Source: Auanema rhodensis
Lineage: Eukaryota > Nematoda > Chromadorea > Rhabditida > Rhabditidae
DNA: 64,000 nt
Direction: 5' to 3'
Assembly (NCBI GenBank): GCA_964057225.1
Contig: OZ059896.1
Span: forward strand, 9,672,001 to 9,736,000
Below, piece after piece: positions 62,099 to 64,000 of this stretch. The translations under genes were made by a program, and so were the position numbers. Below the pieces are notes generated by a model. That model was not told the origin of the DNA, did no database searches, and saw only the letters and a program-made list of their open reading frames with translations. The stretch's first letter is position 1; each line of letters opens with the position of its first letter.

Positions 62099-64000
<1,902 letters not shown>

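Overview
The window is a piece of a nematode nuclear genome: AT-rich (about two thirds A+T by eye), densely genic, with genes cut into many short exons (often 60-150 bp) by introns mostly of 40-60 bp with GT...(T)TTCAG, TTAG or TAAG ends. Nematode-specific families support this: Sre-like and Sra/Srab-like chemoreceptors, a divergent nuclear hormone receptor, an astacin with a ShK tail, an HSP-12 class small heat-shock protein, and SKN-1 with its zipper-less C-terminus. All gene models below were built by hand by translating both strands and checking that intron phases fit; no alignment or transcript data were available. The species is not identified.

Layout. 1-2144 (+) Sre-like receptor. 4729-7375 (+) nuclear hormone receptor. 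About 7699-8083 (+) small membrane protein. 8470-9007 (+) small secreted protein. Then five minus-strand genes read one after another: C2H2 zinc-finger protein (9136-10406), BAP31 (10887-11794), ubc-13 (12581-13219), MANF (13636-14397) and a SLMAP-like FHA/coiled-coil/tail-anchor protein (14963-17092). 18215-20315 (-) astacin protease. 22697-24837 (+) proline-rich membrane protein. 25094-28152 (+) poly(ADP-ribose) glycohydrolase. A 5 kb gap with microsatellites. 33224-37864 (+) CNNM magnesium transporter. 38133-42080 (-) exportin-2 (CAS). 42978-43712 (-) cysteine-rich secreted protein. 45985-47204 (+) unrecognised 123-residue protein. 49344-51225 (+) bec-1 (Beclin 1). 51547-55066 (+) skn-1. 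57072-58580 (+) Sra/Srab-like receptor. 59404-59880 (-) small heat-shock protein. 62099-64000 (+) idh-1, cut by the window end.

How genes relate. BAP31, MANF and (by its tail anchor) the SLMAP-like protein all work at the ER or secretory membranes. bec-1 and skn-1 are autophagy and stress-response regulators and are also neighbours in C. elegans (cosmid T19E7, from memory). ubc-13, manf-1 and the BAP31 gene likewise lie together on C. elegans Y54G2A (from memory), so two blocks look like conserved chromosome IV microsynteny; idh-1 is also on IV in C. elegans. No rRNA, tRNA, CRISPR or intact mobile element was recognised. Points most worth a second look: an intron in the receptor gene that is either 25 nt long or has a weak donor, two GC-AG introns, alternative N-termini in skn-1, an unexplained 63-codon open frame at 20689, and several unrecognised secreted or membrane proteins.
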